DNA of 38,746 bases from Bacillota bacterium (GCA_030055235.1 JASGUW010000002.1:1-38746); one strand, 5' to 3'; counted from the first letter of the stretch, positions 17,366-25,267 are shown. Numbers and translations: made by a program. Notes: generated by a model not told the origin, from the sequence alone.

Positions 17366-18112
17366 GTGAAGATCACTGTTCTGACGCTCTTTCCCGAACT
17401 TATCCGGACCATCGCGGCCAGCTCCATTACCGGCCGCGCTCTGGCCGACGGACGCTTTGCGCTTGAGACGGTTCAGATCCGTGACTTTGCCGGCAACCGC
17501 TATGGCAAGGTCGATGACAGCCTCTACGGCGGCGGCACCGGTCTGTTGATGCAGTGCGAGCCTGTCTGGCAGGCCTGGCTGAGTGCGAAGGAACAGATGC
17601 CGGCGGACGCCCGCAGCCTGGTGCTTTCGCCCAAGGGGCGAGTGCTTGACCAGTCTCTGGTCGATGAGCTTGCCGCGGCGCCGGGCCTGATCCTGATCTG
17701 CGGCCACTACGAGGGCATCGACGAGCGTGTGCTGGAGGCCATCGGGGCTGAAGCGGTATCCATCGGCGACTATGTGCTGACCGGCGGTGAGCTCGGCGCG
17801 GCCGTCCTGATTGACGCCGTCAGCCGCCAGCTGCCGGGGGTACTGCCGGACGAGAGCGCCTGGCGTGAGGAGTCGCACATGGACGGGCGTCTGGAGTGTC
17901 GTCAGTACACCAAGCCGGAGCTCTGGCGGGGGCGGTCGGTGCCGGAGGTCCTGCGTTCGGGCCATCACGCCCGTATTGCCGAGTGGCGACTTCTGGACGG
18001 TCTGGCCGAAACGCTGGAATACCGTCCGGACCTCTTTGCCGGGCTGGACCTGGACGAAGACTGCCTTTGCAGGCTGTGGGAGCATATTGGGGAGCGGCGC
18101 CGGGAGACGTGA
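17366..18112 (+). CDS. trmD: tRNA (guanine-N1-)-methyltransferase TrmD
   Basis: A 248-residue SPOUT methyltransferase that makes m1G37 in tRNAs and prevents frameshifting. Visible family blocks are ITVLTLFPELI at the N-terminus, YGGGTGLLMQCEP, LSPKGRVLDQ, LICGHYEGIDERV and the knot segment SIGDYVLTGGELGAAVL. The start is GTG at 17366, 3 bp after the rimM stop, with no strong ribosome binding site, so translation is probably coupled to rimM. The length is typical. Confidence 0.97.
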   Translation: MKITVLTLFPELIRTIAASSITGRALADGRFALETVQIRDFAGNRYGKVDDSLYGGGTGLLMQCEPVWQAWLSAKEQMPADARSLVLSPKGRVLDQSLVDELAAAPGLILICGHYEGIDERVLEAIGAEAVSIGDYVLTGGELGAAVLIDAVSRQLPGVLPDESAWREESHMDGRLECRQYTKPELWRGRSVPEVLRSGHHARIAEWRLLDGLAETLEYRPDLFAGLDLDEDCLCRLWEHIGERRRET

Positions 18113-18190
18113 GAGGCGAGCTGCGCCAGGAGACACGAGCGACGCCGGGAGACATAAGAAGTAAACGACGCTGTAGGAGATATAAGAAGC
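18100..18190 (+). repeat. Degenerate short repeats around the HAD gene ribosome binding site
   Basis: Four imperfect copies of a unit containing GGAGAC/T followed by RYRAG occur in about 90 bp, starting in the last codons of trmD (GGGAGACGTGAGAG, AGGAGACACGAG, GGGAGACATAAGAAG, AGGAGATATAAGAAG). The last copy supplies the ribosome binding site for the gene at 18192. Confidence 0.5.
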
Positions 18191-18191
18191 G

Positions 18192-18887
18192 ATGAAGACA
18201 ACAAAGCCCATACGCGCCGTACTCTTTGACCTTGATGGGACGGTCACCGATACGATTCCCCATATTGTCGCCAGCTACGAGCACGCCTTCGCCAGCCTGG
18301 GCATTCCTTCTCCGGGCGAGGCCGTCATCCTGGCCGGCATCGGTCTGACACTGGATGTCTATGTACCTGAAGTTCTCCCGAACCGCGGTGCGGACGGTCT
18401 GACAGAGGCCTTCATTCGTCACTATCGTGCCTATAACGAGGCATCGATGTCAGAGTCCATCGCGGTTTTTGTTCCTGCCTGGAAGCTTCTCGAGGCGCTG
18501 TCGGCGCACGGTGTCCCACTCGGCATTGTGACATCTAAGGCCCGCCGGGGTCTGGGGCGCACTCTGGAACCTTTCGGACTTGAGGATTTCTTCCAGATCC
18601 TCATCTCTTCGGACGACTCCGCACGGCACAAGCCCGATCCGGAGCCACTGCGGGTGGCGTGGCGGGCGCTCGACCGCCGTTTTCAGGAACTGGGTGAGCC
18701 CGCGCTTGAGCCGACTGAGCTTATCTACATCGGAGACGCGGTCCACGACGTCGAATGCGCTCAAAACTTTGGCTGTCCGGCCGCCGTGGTCGAATGGACC
18801 CGCATGCCGCGGGAAGAGCTTGCGGCACTGGATCCTGACCTGTGGATCCGCGATGTCAACGACCTTGAGGGCTGGTTGACAGGCTGA
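18192..18887 (+). CDS. HAD-superfamily phosphatase, Gph/PpaX-like
   Basis: A 231-residue haloacid-dehalogenase-type hydrolase, most like phosphoglycolate or pyrophosphate phosphatases. Motif I is DLDGTVTDT (nucleophile and acid aspartates). A helical cap follows; motif II is IVTSKARRGL, motif III is the lysine in HKPDPEPL, and motif IV is YIGDAVHDVE. This pattern is usual for subfamily IA. The exact substrate is not evident. It starts 80 bp after trmD, downstream of a set of degenerate GGAGA repeats, one of which is its ribosome binding site. Confidence 0.88.
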   Translation: MKTTKPIRAVLFDLDGTVTDTIPHIVASYEHAFASLGIPSPGEAVILAGIGLTLDVYVPEVLPNRGADGLTEAFIRHYRAYNEASMSESIAVFVPAWKLLEALSAHGVPLGIVTSKARRGLGRTLEPFGLEDFFQILISSDDSARHKPDPEPLRVAWRALDRRFQELGEPALEPTELIYIGDAVHDVECAQNFGCPAAVVEWTRMPREELAALDPDLWIRDVNDLEGWLTG

Positions 18888-18961
18888 CTGGGCTGCACGT
18901 CTGGAGTGTCGGGACGTGGATGAGCATGTCGGGGGGATTACAGATGGCTGGCAAGAGCCGC

Positions 18962-18982
18962 GCACGCCGCTGCGTGGCGTGC
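18962..18982. repeat. GC-rich hairpin next to the 71-bp array
   Basis: GCACGCC and GGCGTGC form a perfect 7-bp stem with a 7-base loop, ending 2 bp before array unit 1. There is no T run, so it is not a standard terminator. Confidence 0.7.
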
Positions 18983-18984
18983 AG

Positions 18985-19251
18985 GGTCAAAACAGTGTGA
19001 AATGGCAAATCCGATTGCCATTCGAGGCTATCTTGACCACGAAGGGCCTGATTCTGGTCAAAACAGCGTGTAATGGCAACTCCGATTGCCATTCGAGGCT
19101 ATCTTGACCACGAAAGGGCTGTTTCTGGTCAAAACAACGTGAAATGGCAAATCCGATTGCCATTCGAGGCTATCTTGACCACGAAAGGCCTGTTTCTGGT
19201 CAAAACAGCCTGATATCCAAAAAACGATTTGGATATCAGGCTACTTTGACC
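18985..19251. repeat. 71-bp tandem hairpin array (4 units, last unit with a swapped stem)
   Basis: Units begin at 18985, 19056, 19127 and 19198, an exact 71-bp period. Each unit is a 54-bp hairpin bounded by GGTCAA and TTGACC plus a 17-bp linker. Units 1-3 share the inner stem AATGGCAA/TTGCCATT (unit 2 has one changed base, AATGGCAAC, next to the loop). Unit 4 keeps the outer ends, the 54-bp length and the CGA in the loop but has a wholly different inner stem: AGCCTGATATCCAAA pairs perfectly with its 15-base complement. No T run follows. Spacing and pairing are conserved more strictly than sequence. The array could be a structured RNA, a protein-binding array or a small mobile element family; I cannot tell which. 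Confidence 0.93.
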
Positions 19252-19473
19252 ATGATGAATCGCACTCGCCGCTACCCTCCGTGCAGCGGAGTGTAGGGCC
19301 ACTTTTATCTGCTGCTTCAGACCAACAGAATCTGGATCACTTCTCGATCAACTTGAAATGTCAGACCGTGTCACCTTCGTCGCTTGCAATCCTATCGCAT
19401 ACCATTTACATTTCGACAGTTTGTGTTTCTGACAGCTACACGTATTAATAGAAGTGTAGTAATCACATCGAAA

Positions 19474-19687
19474 TATAATCCGAACCTCTGAAACTACGGT
19501 GTTTCACCCTTTGAGGGATGATTTCGATAAGATCTTGTGCGTCCCGACAATAGGACGGGCACCCGCCCGCAGAAAAATGTCTTTGCATCTATCGCCGGTC
19601 TCTGATAACATTGCGTGGTTCATCAAGGATGGTCCGCTACCCGGGAAGAGGCATGAACATCCGGACAAGGGAGGAGGAAGGCTAATC
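19474..19687 (+). promoter_or_regulatory. Possible promoter and long leader of rplS
   Basis: A perfect TATAAT lies at 19474-19479, though no good -35 box is 16-18 bp upstream. If used, the rplS transcript would have a leader of about 200 nt. The leader contains small stems such as GAAAC/GTTTC (near 19490) and CGGGC/GCCCG (near 19556). L19 leaders that bind the protein are known in Firmicutes, but I cannot match this one to that model by eye. Confidence 0.35.
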
Positions 19688-20053
19688 ATGAATGTAAATC
19701 TCATCAAGGCAGTTGAAGAGAGTCAGCTGCGCGATTCATATCCCAATGTTGAAATTGGCGATACCGTTCGTCTGCATCTGCGCATTACCGAAGGTGCACG
19801 TGAGCGTATCCAGGTTTTTGAAGGCACCGTCATCGCGCGTAAGGGTCAGGGTCTCAGTGAGACCATAACCGTACGGCGTCTGTCCTACGGCGTCGGCGTC
19901 GAGCGCATCGTGCCGATCCATTCGCCGAAACTTGATCGCATCGAAGTGGTACGCAAGGGACGTGTCAGGCGCGCCAAGCTCTACTATCTGCGTGGACGCG
20001 TCGGACGTCGTGCCCGTGTCAGAGAGAAGCTGCCGGCCAGAAAGACGAACTGA
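19688..20053 (+). CDS. rplS: 50S ribosomal protein L19
   Basis: A 121-residue L19 homologue located at the 30S-50S interface. The blocks [48 protein letters not shown] and AKLYYLRGR are diagnostic. The start at 19688 has GGGAGGAAGG just upstream. An in-frame extension to 19499 encodes nothing family-like. In most relatives rplS follows trmD directly; here a HAD gene and about 800 bp of repeat-bearing DNA separate them. A terminator follows at 20087. Confidence 0.97.
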   Translation: MNVNLIKAVEESQLRDSYPNVEIGDTVRLHLRITEGARERIQVFEGTVIARKGQGLSETITVRRLSYGVGVERIVPIHSPKLDRIEVVRKGRVRRAKLYYLRGRVGRRARVREKLPARKTN

Positions 20054-20086
20054 TCCTATCAGGGATGTCACACCCGACCTCAAAAG

Positions 20087-20117
20087 AAAGCCCTGTCTGC
20101 TCGGACGGGGCTTTTGC
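20087..20117 (+). terminator. Rho-independent terminator of rplS
   Basis: An 11-bp stem (AAAGCCCTGTC against GACGGGGCTTT, one G-T pair) is followed by TTTTG. It lies 33 bp after the rplS stop codon. Confidence 0.8.
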
Positions 20118-20182
20118 CTGTCAGGATTTGCTATCATGGTCAGGTTGTTGCCGCGAGTGACGGGGAAGGGAGAAGGACTAGC

Positions 20183-21058
20183 ATGAACATCAACTGGTAT
20201 CCCGGCCACATGGCCCGTTCCCTGCGTGAACTGGGGGAGAAGCTGGATCAGGTCGACCTGGTGATTGAGACCTGTGATGCCCGCCTCCCTGAAAGCAGCC
20301 GCAACCCGGAAATACGCGCCCTCATTGAGCGCAAGCCCGTTATCCTTGTCCTGACCAAGGCCGATCTGGCCGATCCCGACTGCACGGCAGACTGGCTTGC
20401 CTGGTACCGTGAAGAAAATGTCACGGCGCTGGAAGTCGCAATCCCGGAGCGCAGTGGCCTGGGCCGCCTCGTCGACGCAATTCAAAAAAGCGGCGAAGAC
20501 GTCGTCGCCCGCGCCCGCAGCCGCGGTCTTCAGGCCCGCGCCATCCGCGCCATGGTCGTCGGCATCCCCAATACCGGCAAGTCCAGCCTTATCAATCAGC
20601 TCGCCGGACGCCGCGTTGCCCGCATCGAAAACCGCCCCGGCGTCACCCGCGCCCCCGCCTGGGTGCGCACCTCAAGCGGCATCACCCTGATGGACATGCC
20701 CGGCATTCTCTGGCCCAATCTGGGCAGCGAGCGCCAGCGCCTGATCCTGGCCGCTTCCGGAGCCATCCGCGACGACATCCTGAACCGTGAGGAAATTGCC
20801 TTCGCCACCTTCTGCCTGCTGCGGGAGCGCTACCCGGCCCTGCTGGCCGAGCGTTTCCGCCTGACAGCGGAGGCACTGGCGGACAACACAGAGGATCCCT
20901 ATGTCCTTTATGAGAAAGCTGCCCGCCGCCGCGGAGCAGTACTCTCAGGCGGACGCATTGACACGGATCGCTTCGCCCGCCTCCTGATCACCGAACTGCG
21001 CGACGGCCGCATCGGCCGTATCAGCCTGGAGACGGTCAGTGACCGTGCTTTGCCATGA
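20183..21058 (+). CDS. rbgA: Ribosome biogenesis GTPase RbgA (YlqF)
   Basis: A 291-residue circularly permuted GTPase needed for late 50S assembly. The N-terminal INWYPGHMARSLRE is the family signature. The permuted order is visible: LTKAD (G4) comes before GIPNTGKSS (G1) and DMPGI (G3). The C-terminus contains the RNA-binding helical segment. The start at 20183 has GGGAGAAGGA upstream; an in-frame extension to 20114 overlaps the rplS terminator and is unlikely. The stop overlaps the ATG of rnhB by four bases. Confidence 0.96.
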   Translation: MNINWYPGHMARSLRELGEKLDQVDLVIETCDARLPESSRNPEIRALIERKPVILVLTKADLADPDCTADWLAWYREENVTALEVAIPERSGLGRLVDAIQKSGEDVVARARSRGLQARAIRAMVVGIPNTGKSSLINQLAGRRVARIENRPGVTRAPAWVRTSSGITLMDMPGILWPNLGSERQRLILAASGAIRDDILNREEIAFATFCLLRERYPALLAERFRLTAEALADNTEDPYVLYEKAARRRGAVLSGGRIDTDRFARLLITELRDGRIGRISLETVSDRALP

Positions 21059-22059
21059 CGATCATAGACCCGCGTCTTCATGAACGCCGCCTGGAGGCAG
21101 AAGGCTACCGCGCCGTCTGCGGTGTCGACGAAGCCGGCCGCGGTCCGCTCGCCGGCCCTCTGGTCGTGGCAGCCTGCATTCTGCCGGAAGATCACGGGAT
21201 TGAAGGCATCGACGACTCCAAGCGCCTGGGGGCGAAGCGCCGTGAGCAGCTCGCCGACCGGATCCGGGAAAAGGCAACAGCACATGCGGTGGTAGAGATC
21301 TCTGTGGGGGAAATCGAACGCCACAACATTCTGGGCGCCACCCGCATCGGCATGGTCCGGGCGATTGGTGCCCTTGAGCCACGGGCGGACTTCGCGTTAA
21401 CCGACGCTGTAACTCTGACAGGTCTTGAAATCCCACATCAGGCCCTGGTGCATGGCGATCGCCTGTCGGAGTCTATAGCGGCGGCTTCCATTCTTGCGAA
21501 GGTCACGCGTGACGCCCGCATGCGGGAGCTGGATGTGCTCTACCCTGAATATGGCTTCGCCCGCCATATGGGCTACGGCACCGCCGCCCACCGGGAGGCG
21601 CTTGATGAGCACGGGCCTGCGGCCATCCATCGTCCTAGCTTTCTGGTGAAGTGGAAGCAGCGCCGTCTGGCCCTGCTGGCCGGCAGCGGGGCGGAGGAGG
21701 ACACGGCCAATCTGCTGGAGGCGCGTGGCTGGCGGGTGCTGGCACGGCGCTACAGCCTGCCGGGCATGGGCGACCTGGATCTCATCGCCGCCCGCGGCAG
21801 CACGCTGCTTCTTGTCGAAGTCAAGGCCAGGAGCGGGGAGAAGGCGTTCATCCGGGCGGGTGAGGCGCTGACGCGTGACAAGGTCGGGCGCATGGAGCGC
21901 CTGGCGCTTGCCTGGCTGCGGGAACAAAGAGACTTTGTCTGCCGGCGGCTGGTCTTCGCGGCCGCTCTGGTTGAGCTCGCCGACGACGGACAGGTCTCCG
22001 GCCTGCGCATAGTACCCATTGAAATGGGGGAGGGACGACGTGCCGAACGCACTCTTTAG
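21055..22059 (+). CDS. rnhB: Fused ribonuclease HII and YraN (UPF0102) nuclease-fold protein
   Basis: A single 334-residue frame joins two proteins that are normally separate neighbours. Residues 1 to about 204 are RNase HII, which removes ribonucleotides from DNA: GVDEAGRGP (D25, E26), D117 and GDRLSESIAAAS (D135) give the acidic active site. Residues about 210-334 are YraN-like: EEDTANLLEARGWRVLARR, then GDLDLIA (D242) and LVEVKAR (E255, K257), a PD-(D/E)XK pattern. The usual GEIDLIA glutamate is aspartate here. There is no stop or restart at the junction (KWKQRRLALLAGSG). The ATG overlaps the rbgA stop, and the 3' end overlaps the next gene by 20 bp. Confidence 0.93.
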   Translation: MTIIDPRLHERRLEAEGYRAVCGVDEAGRGPLAGPLVVAACILPEDHGIEGIDDSKRLGAKRREQLADRIREKATAHAVVEISVGEIERHNILGATRIGMVRAIGALEPRADFALTDAVTLTGLEIPHQALVHGDRLSESIAAASILAKVTRDARMRELDVLYPEYGFARHMGYGTAAHREALDEHGPAAIHRPSFLVKWKQRRLALLAGSGAEEDTANLLEARGWRVLARRYSLPGMGDLDLIAARGSTLLLVEVKARSGEKAFIRAGEALTRDKVGRMERLALAWLREQRDFVCRRLVFAAALVELADDGQVSGLRIVPIEMGEGRRAERTL

Positions 22060-22972
22060 TCAGCTTTTTATCCTGCTGGCCATTGCCGCTGTAGGTTATC
22101 TTTGCCGGCGTACGGGCCTGTACCCGGAAGAGACACAGCAGCAGACTTCGACCATCATCCTCAATATTGCCCTGCCGGCCGGCATTGTCGCCGCATCGCG
22201 CATGGAAATGCGCACGGAGGATCTGATCCGTCTGGCTCAGGTTGCGGGCTTTTCCGCCGCCTACTACACAGTAGGTTTTTATCTCATCTATAGATTCTTT
22301 CATGCTCTGCCTCGTTTCTCCCAGGACGAGCGTCTGGTCATGACGATCTCTCTGACCTTTCCCAACATCGCCTTCATGGGCTTTCCCCTGATTACGGCCC
22401 TGCTGGGTCAGGAGGCCCTTTTCTATGCAGCCATCATGACGCTGTTTTTCAACACCGCCCTTTTTACGGCGGGCGAGAAGCTCTTCCGCGGTACGACTAC
22501 AAGCCTTCGTACGGTGCTGTTGCGGCCGGCAAACATCGCCACCGCCGTCATGCTTTTGCTCTTTGGCTTTCAGATCCGTCTGCCTCAGGTCCTCCATGAC
22601 GCCCTCAGTATGCTCGGCAGCCTCTCGACCCCGCTCAGCATGCTGATTGTCGGCGCCCTCATCGCCGAAAGTCCTCTCTCCATCCTGATCCGCGACTGGC
22701 GCTGCTGGCTCCTCTCCCTTCTGCGTCTCCTTGTCGTTCCGCTGCTGCTCTTCGGCATCCTGCTGCTGCTGCGCTTTGACCCCTTCGTCATCTGGCTCTG
22801 CAGCATACTCTCGACCATGCCAAGTGCCGCCATGAGTGCCATTCTGGCCGAGCGCTACAACCGCGACCCGCAGCTGGCTTCCGCCGCCGTCGTACACTCC
22901 ATGCTGCTCTTTATTCCGGCGATCTACCTCATCATGGAGCTGCTGCAGCGCTTCGTGCCCTACGCGTTCTAG
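22040..22972 (+). CDS. AEC family transporter (auxin-efflux-carrier type)
   Basis: A 310-residue membrane permease with about ten hydrophobic segments. The features GYLCRRTGLYPEE and the broken helix LSTPLSMLIVGALIAESPL fit the AEC family, whose bacterial members often move malate or other organic acids. Start choice: GTG at 22040 follows GGGGGAGGGA, whereas a TTG at 22019 has no site. The gene overlaps rnhB by 20 bp. Substrate unknown; the malic enzyme gene at 26170 is suggestive but distant. A terminator follows. Confidence 0.85.
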   Translation: MPNALFSQLFILLAIAAVGYLCRRTGLYPEETQQQTSTIILNIALPAGIVAASRMEMRTEDLIRLAQVAGFSAAYYTVGFYLIYRFFHALPRFSQDERLVMTISLTFPNIAFMGFPLITALLGQEALFYAAIMTLFFNTALFTAGEKLFRGTTTSLRTVLLRPANIATAVMLLLFGFQIRLPQVLHDALSMLGSLSTPLSMLIVGALIAESPLSILIRDWRCWLLSLLRLLVVPLLLFGILLLLRFDPFVIWLCSILSTMPSAAMSAILAERYNRDPQLASAAVVHSMLLFIPAIYLIMELLQRFVPYAF

Positions 22973-23055
22973 CTGGACTTGCCTCCAGGTGCTGGATCCT
23001 GAGGTCTGAAATCTGGACCATCCATGGTATGGCTAAAGGATAGAACGAATAAACA

Positions 23056-23090
23056 TTGACTTGTGTATTTGGCACAAGTCAAGGTTTTTT
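23056..23090 (+). terminator. Rho-independent terminator after the AEC gene
   Basis: TTGACTTGTG and CACAAGTCAA form a perfect 10-bp stem with a 7-base loop, followed by GG and six T. It ends the rbgA-rnhB-AEC unit. Confidence 0.9.
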
Positions 23091-23114
23091 GTGCATGGAT
23101 CGACGCTTAAGAAG

Positions 23115-23341
23115 TGCACACCAAGAGTGTCGGGATGCGGGTGAACCTGCCAGGAAGAAGGCTGGTAAGGGCCTTTGAGCGCCGCTACTCGGCGCGTAGC
23201 GCCGGCTTATCTTTCATCTCATTTATCCAGAACAAGCGAGTTCAGGATCACCCCATATCATTAATAATGTGTAAGAAACGTGCCCGTCATCCAAGTCGCA
23301 CGCTATGCTATCGCATTCCATTTGCATTTCGGCAGCTTGTG
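23115..23341 (+). repeat. Dispersed element, copy 2 (no hairpin array)
   Basis: This copy has the same head (GAGTGTCGGGA block at 23115-23144), middle (CGCCGCTAC at 23180, TTATCT at 23207) and tail (23308-23341) as 18894-19425. Between head and middle it has only 36 bp. The middle contains CGCTAC/GTAGCG, a 6-bp stem at about 23183-23201. No coding sequence was recognised. Confidence 0.65.
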
Positions 23342-24011
23342 AGGCCGATCGCTACATAAAAAATTGTATGCAAACAGCTAAAGAAGTGATCTTCAACATG
23401 CCTGCATGCAAAATGTGCTAAAACTTCGTTGTTTGGATGTGTTTGAGAAACGGCTGGAAAGAGGTCTTAGCAAGTCGTGACAAATATGACCTGCACCTAT
23501 GTTTGGGGAAAATCGACTTGCACAATTTTCCTGTAAGTTAAATTGCTTTTTCATCGGCTTTGCAACAGGCAGCAGCAAGCTCCGACATAGTCACTGATTT
23601 TGTATCAGCTCCACCTATGTTGCTGACTTCAGGAAGTCCCGTTAGCCCAGAATCTGGTGGACTGTGACAGCTGCCACCCGAATCCTGACAGATTCTTGAT
23701 TTACGTGGGCCGTGAGCTGTGTTATTCTCAGCATGAATTTTAAGTTAGTTCCTGATCTTAATGATCGGGCAAAATCTGGAACGACCTGCTAACATTACAG
23801 AAACGGAAACGGTTTGTTAGCGACAAGCTGACAAACAGCAGCTTCCTGCCCATGTTAAATCCTCGTTACTGGATATCTTTAAGGAGGGATATAAGGAAAA
23901 AGGGGAGAGGAAAAGGTATGTTGCTATCGTGATGCTCGCAAAAGAGCCAGAACAATATCGTTACTAAATAATTTAAGTAATATCAGAAGTTCAATTGGGA
24001 GGAATTTTGAG
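23342..24011. other. Unassigned DNA with short protein-like open fragments
   Basis: Nothing firm is encoded. Three short plus-strand stretches read like protein pieces. One, about 23626-23742, lacks a start and contains RFLIYVGRELCY. One is a 19-codon frame from ATG 23733. One ends at 23967 and contains RKRYVAIVMLAKEPEQYRY. A weak promoter, TTGATT (23696) with TGTTAT (23720), and the inverted repeat GCTAACA/TGTTAGC (23788-23821) are also present. Two tiny overlapping frames, ATG 23918 (4 codons) and ATG 23932 (11 codons), follow a strong GGGGAGAGG site. The region may hold decayed genes. Confidence 0.35.
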
Positions 24012-25193
24012 ATGAGGAAGCAAAGAATACCAAAGACTGTATTGCTTGCCATGCTGCTGCTTGCAGGATTGGTTCTATTGACCTGCCGGCCGATACTGGC
24101 CATGAACGCCGGCGATGCAGGGAACGACAGCCCCGGCCCTGTTCCAACCTGTTCGTATTATGATCCCGATGCAGGCTGGTCGGATGAATACTACAATCCC
24201 GATGAAACCAGTTCGTATTATGATCCCGATGCAGGCTGGTCGGATGAATACTATGATCCCGATGCAACCAGTTCGTATTATGATCCCGATGCAAGCTGGT
24301 CGGATCATTACGATGATCCCGATGCAAGCTGGTCGGATTATGATCCCGATGCTAGCACGCCGGATCATGGTGAGTCTACAACAACCTTGCATCATCCCGG
24401 AACAACCAATTATACTCCGCCGGGTTCCGAAGATCCCACAAATACCGCTCCTGTACCTGATCAGACACAGCCGGACAGCACCGCGACCAACCCGGATGAG
24501 ACAATTCCTACTACGCAAGAGGCAGCCCCGACAGCTTCTGAAACCATCCCCACATCTATCGCCCCACGGCCTTCGGAGCCCGTGCCTTCCGTCTACTACC
24601 CGGAAGATCTGCTGGATTTAGATTCCGGTGCGGCACGAATGCTGGAAGCGACTAAGGAATGGTATATGGACTCCTTGGAGGATGCCGTCTTCAGATCCGA
24701 CGCTCCTTTCGAATATTTCTATTGTGTCCTGATGGACGGAGTAAGACTTGAGCCGGATTGCTATGATTTGAGCAAAGGCTCGATAAAAGTCACTCTCAAA
24801 GCTTGGTATCTGAAGACCATGACTGAGGGTGACCACAAGCTGGAGATTGTCTCGGAAACAGAAACAGGTGGCAAAATTTCTGCGGTCGCTATCATCAAAA
24901 TCAAGGGCGCAGCCTCTCAAAAGACCGAGACAGAAACTCCAACCAGCGCAACTGACCAGCCTACACCCAAGCCGAGTCCCGTTCCCACGGCGACCACTGC
25001 CGCACAGAAGGCCAGCACTGCTGCACCCAAGGCTACCACTGCCGCACTGAAGGCGAACGATCCTGCACCCAAGACCAGTGACACACTCCCAAGAACTGGT
25101 ATGAATAACGGCCATTACCTGGTGCTGGCATCCGTTATGCTGATCGTAGGCGGACTGCTTGCTGTCATTCTCCGGAAGAGAACAGCCAGGTAG
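24012..25193 (+). CDS. LPXTG wall-anchored surface protein with YDPDA repeats
   Basis: A 393-residue secreted protein. A signal peptide (about 1-30) is followed by about 70 residues of Tyr/Asp/Trp repeats of the form SSYYDPDAGWSDEYYDPDAT. A Pro/Thr-rich spacer runs to about 196. Residues about 205-310 hold a module resembling the one in the protein at 7507: both have VxxDGxxxxxxxYDxxxGS, an I-V-x-x-KAxYL-like block, and then GxHxxEIVS. The end has LPRTG (359-363), a hydrophobic segment and RKRTAR, a canonical sortase signal. The ribosome binding site GGGAGGA lies 8 bp before the ATG. Function is unknown; the dense DPD repeats might bind calcium. Confidence 0.85.
   Translation: MRKQRIPKTVLLAMLLLAGLVLLTCRPILAMNAGDAGNDSPGPVPTCSYYDPDAGWSDEYYNPDETSSYYDPDAGWSDEYYDPDATSSYYDPDASWSDHYDDPDASWSDYDPDASTPDHGESTTTLHHPGTTNYTPPGSEDPTNTAPVPDQTQPDSTATNPDETIPTTQEAAPTASETIPTSIAPRPSEPVPSVYYPEDLLDLDSGAARMLEATKEWYMDSLEDAVFRSDAPFEYFYCVLMDGVRLEPDCYDLSKGSIKVTLKAWYLKTMTEGDHKLEIVSETETGGKISAVAIIKIKGAASQKTETETPTSATDQPTPKPSPVPTATTAAQKASTAAPKATTAALKANDPAPKTSDTLPRTGMNNGHYLVLASVMLIVGGLLAVILRKRTAR
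24150..24353 (+). repeat. 60-bp coding repeats (YDPDA-xWSD)
   Basis: About three and a half in-frame copies of a 60-bp unit encode the 20-residue repeat of the surface protein. The first two copies are nearly identical in DNA; the last ones are shortened to WSDYDPDAS forms. The unit is unrelated to the 60-bp intergenic hairpin arrays. Confidence 0.9.
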
Positions 25194-25236
25194 TAATCAG
25201 ACAGAAAGCCTGGCTTAAGAGGCAATTAAGATAAGG

Positions 25237-25267
25237 AGAGGAGCCGTAGCGTACGGCTCCTCTTTAT
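25237..25267 (+). terminator. Rho-independent terminator of the second LPXTG gene
   Basis: AGAGGAGCCGT and ACGGCTCCTCT form a perfect 11-bp stem with loop AGCGT, followed by TTAT. The AGGAGCC/GGCTCCT core matches the terminators at 11095 and 12602. Confidence 0.85.

Larger units (their letters stand above)
18894..19425 (+). repeat. Dispersed element, copy 1 (carries the 71-bp hairpin array)
   Basis: The head (18894-18923, around GAGTGTCGGGA), a middle block (CGCCGCTAC at 19267, then TTATCT at 19305) and the tail (19392-19425, CTATCGCAT followed by a CATTTCG block) recur in the same order and orientation at 23115-23341. Head similarity is 23 of 30 bases and tail similarity is 30 of 34. In copy 1 the head and middle are 344 bp apart; in copy 2 they are 36 bp apart. 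The difference is about the size of the hairpin array. Confidence 0.7.
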
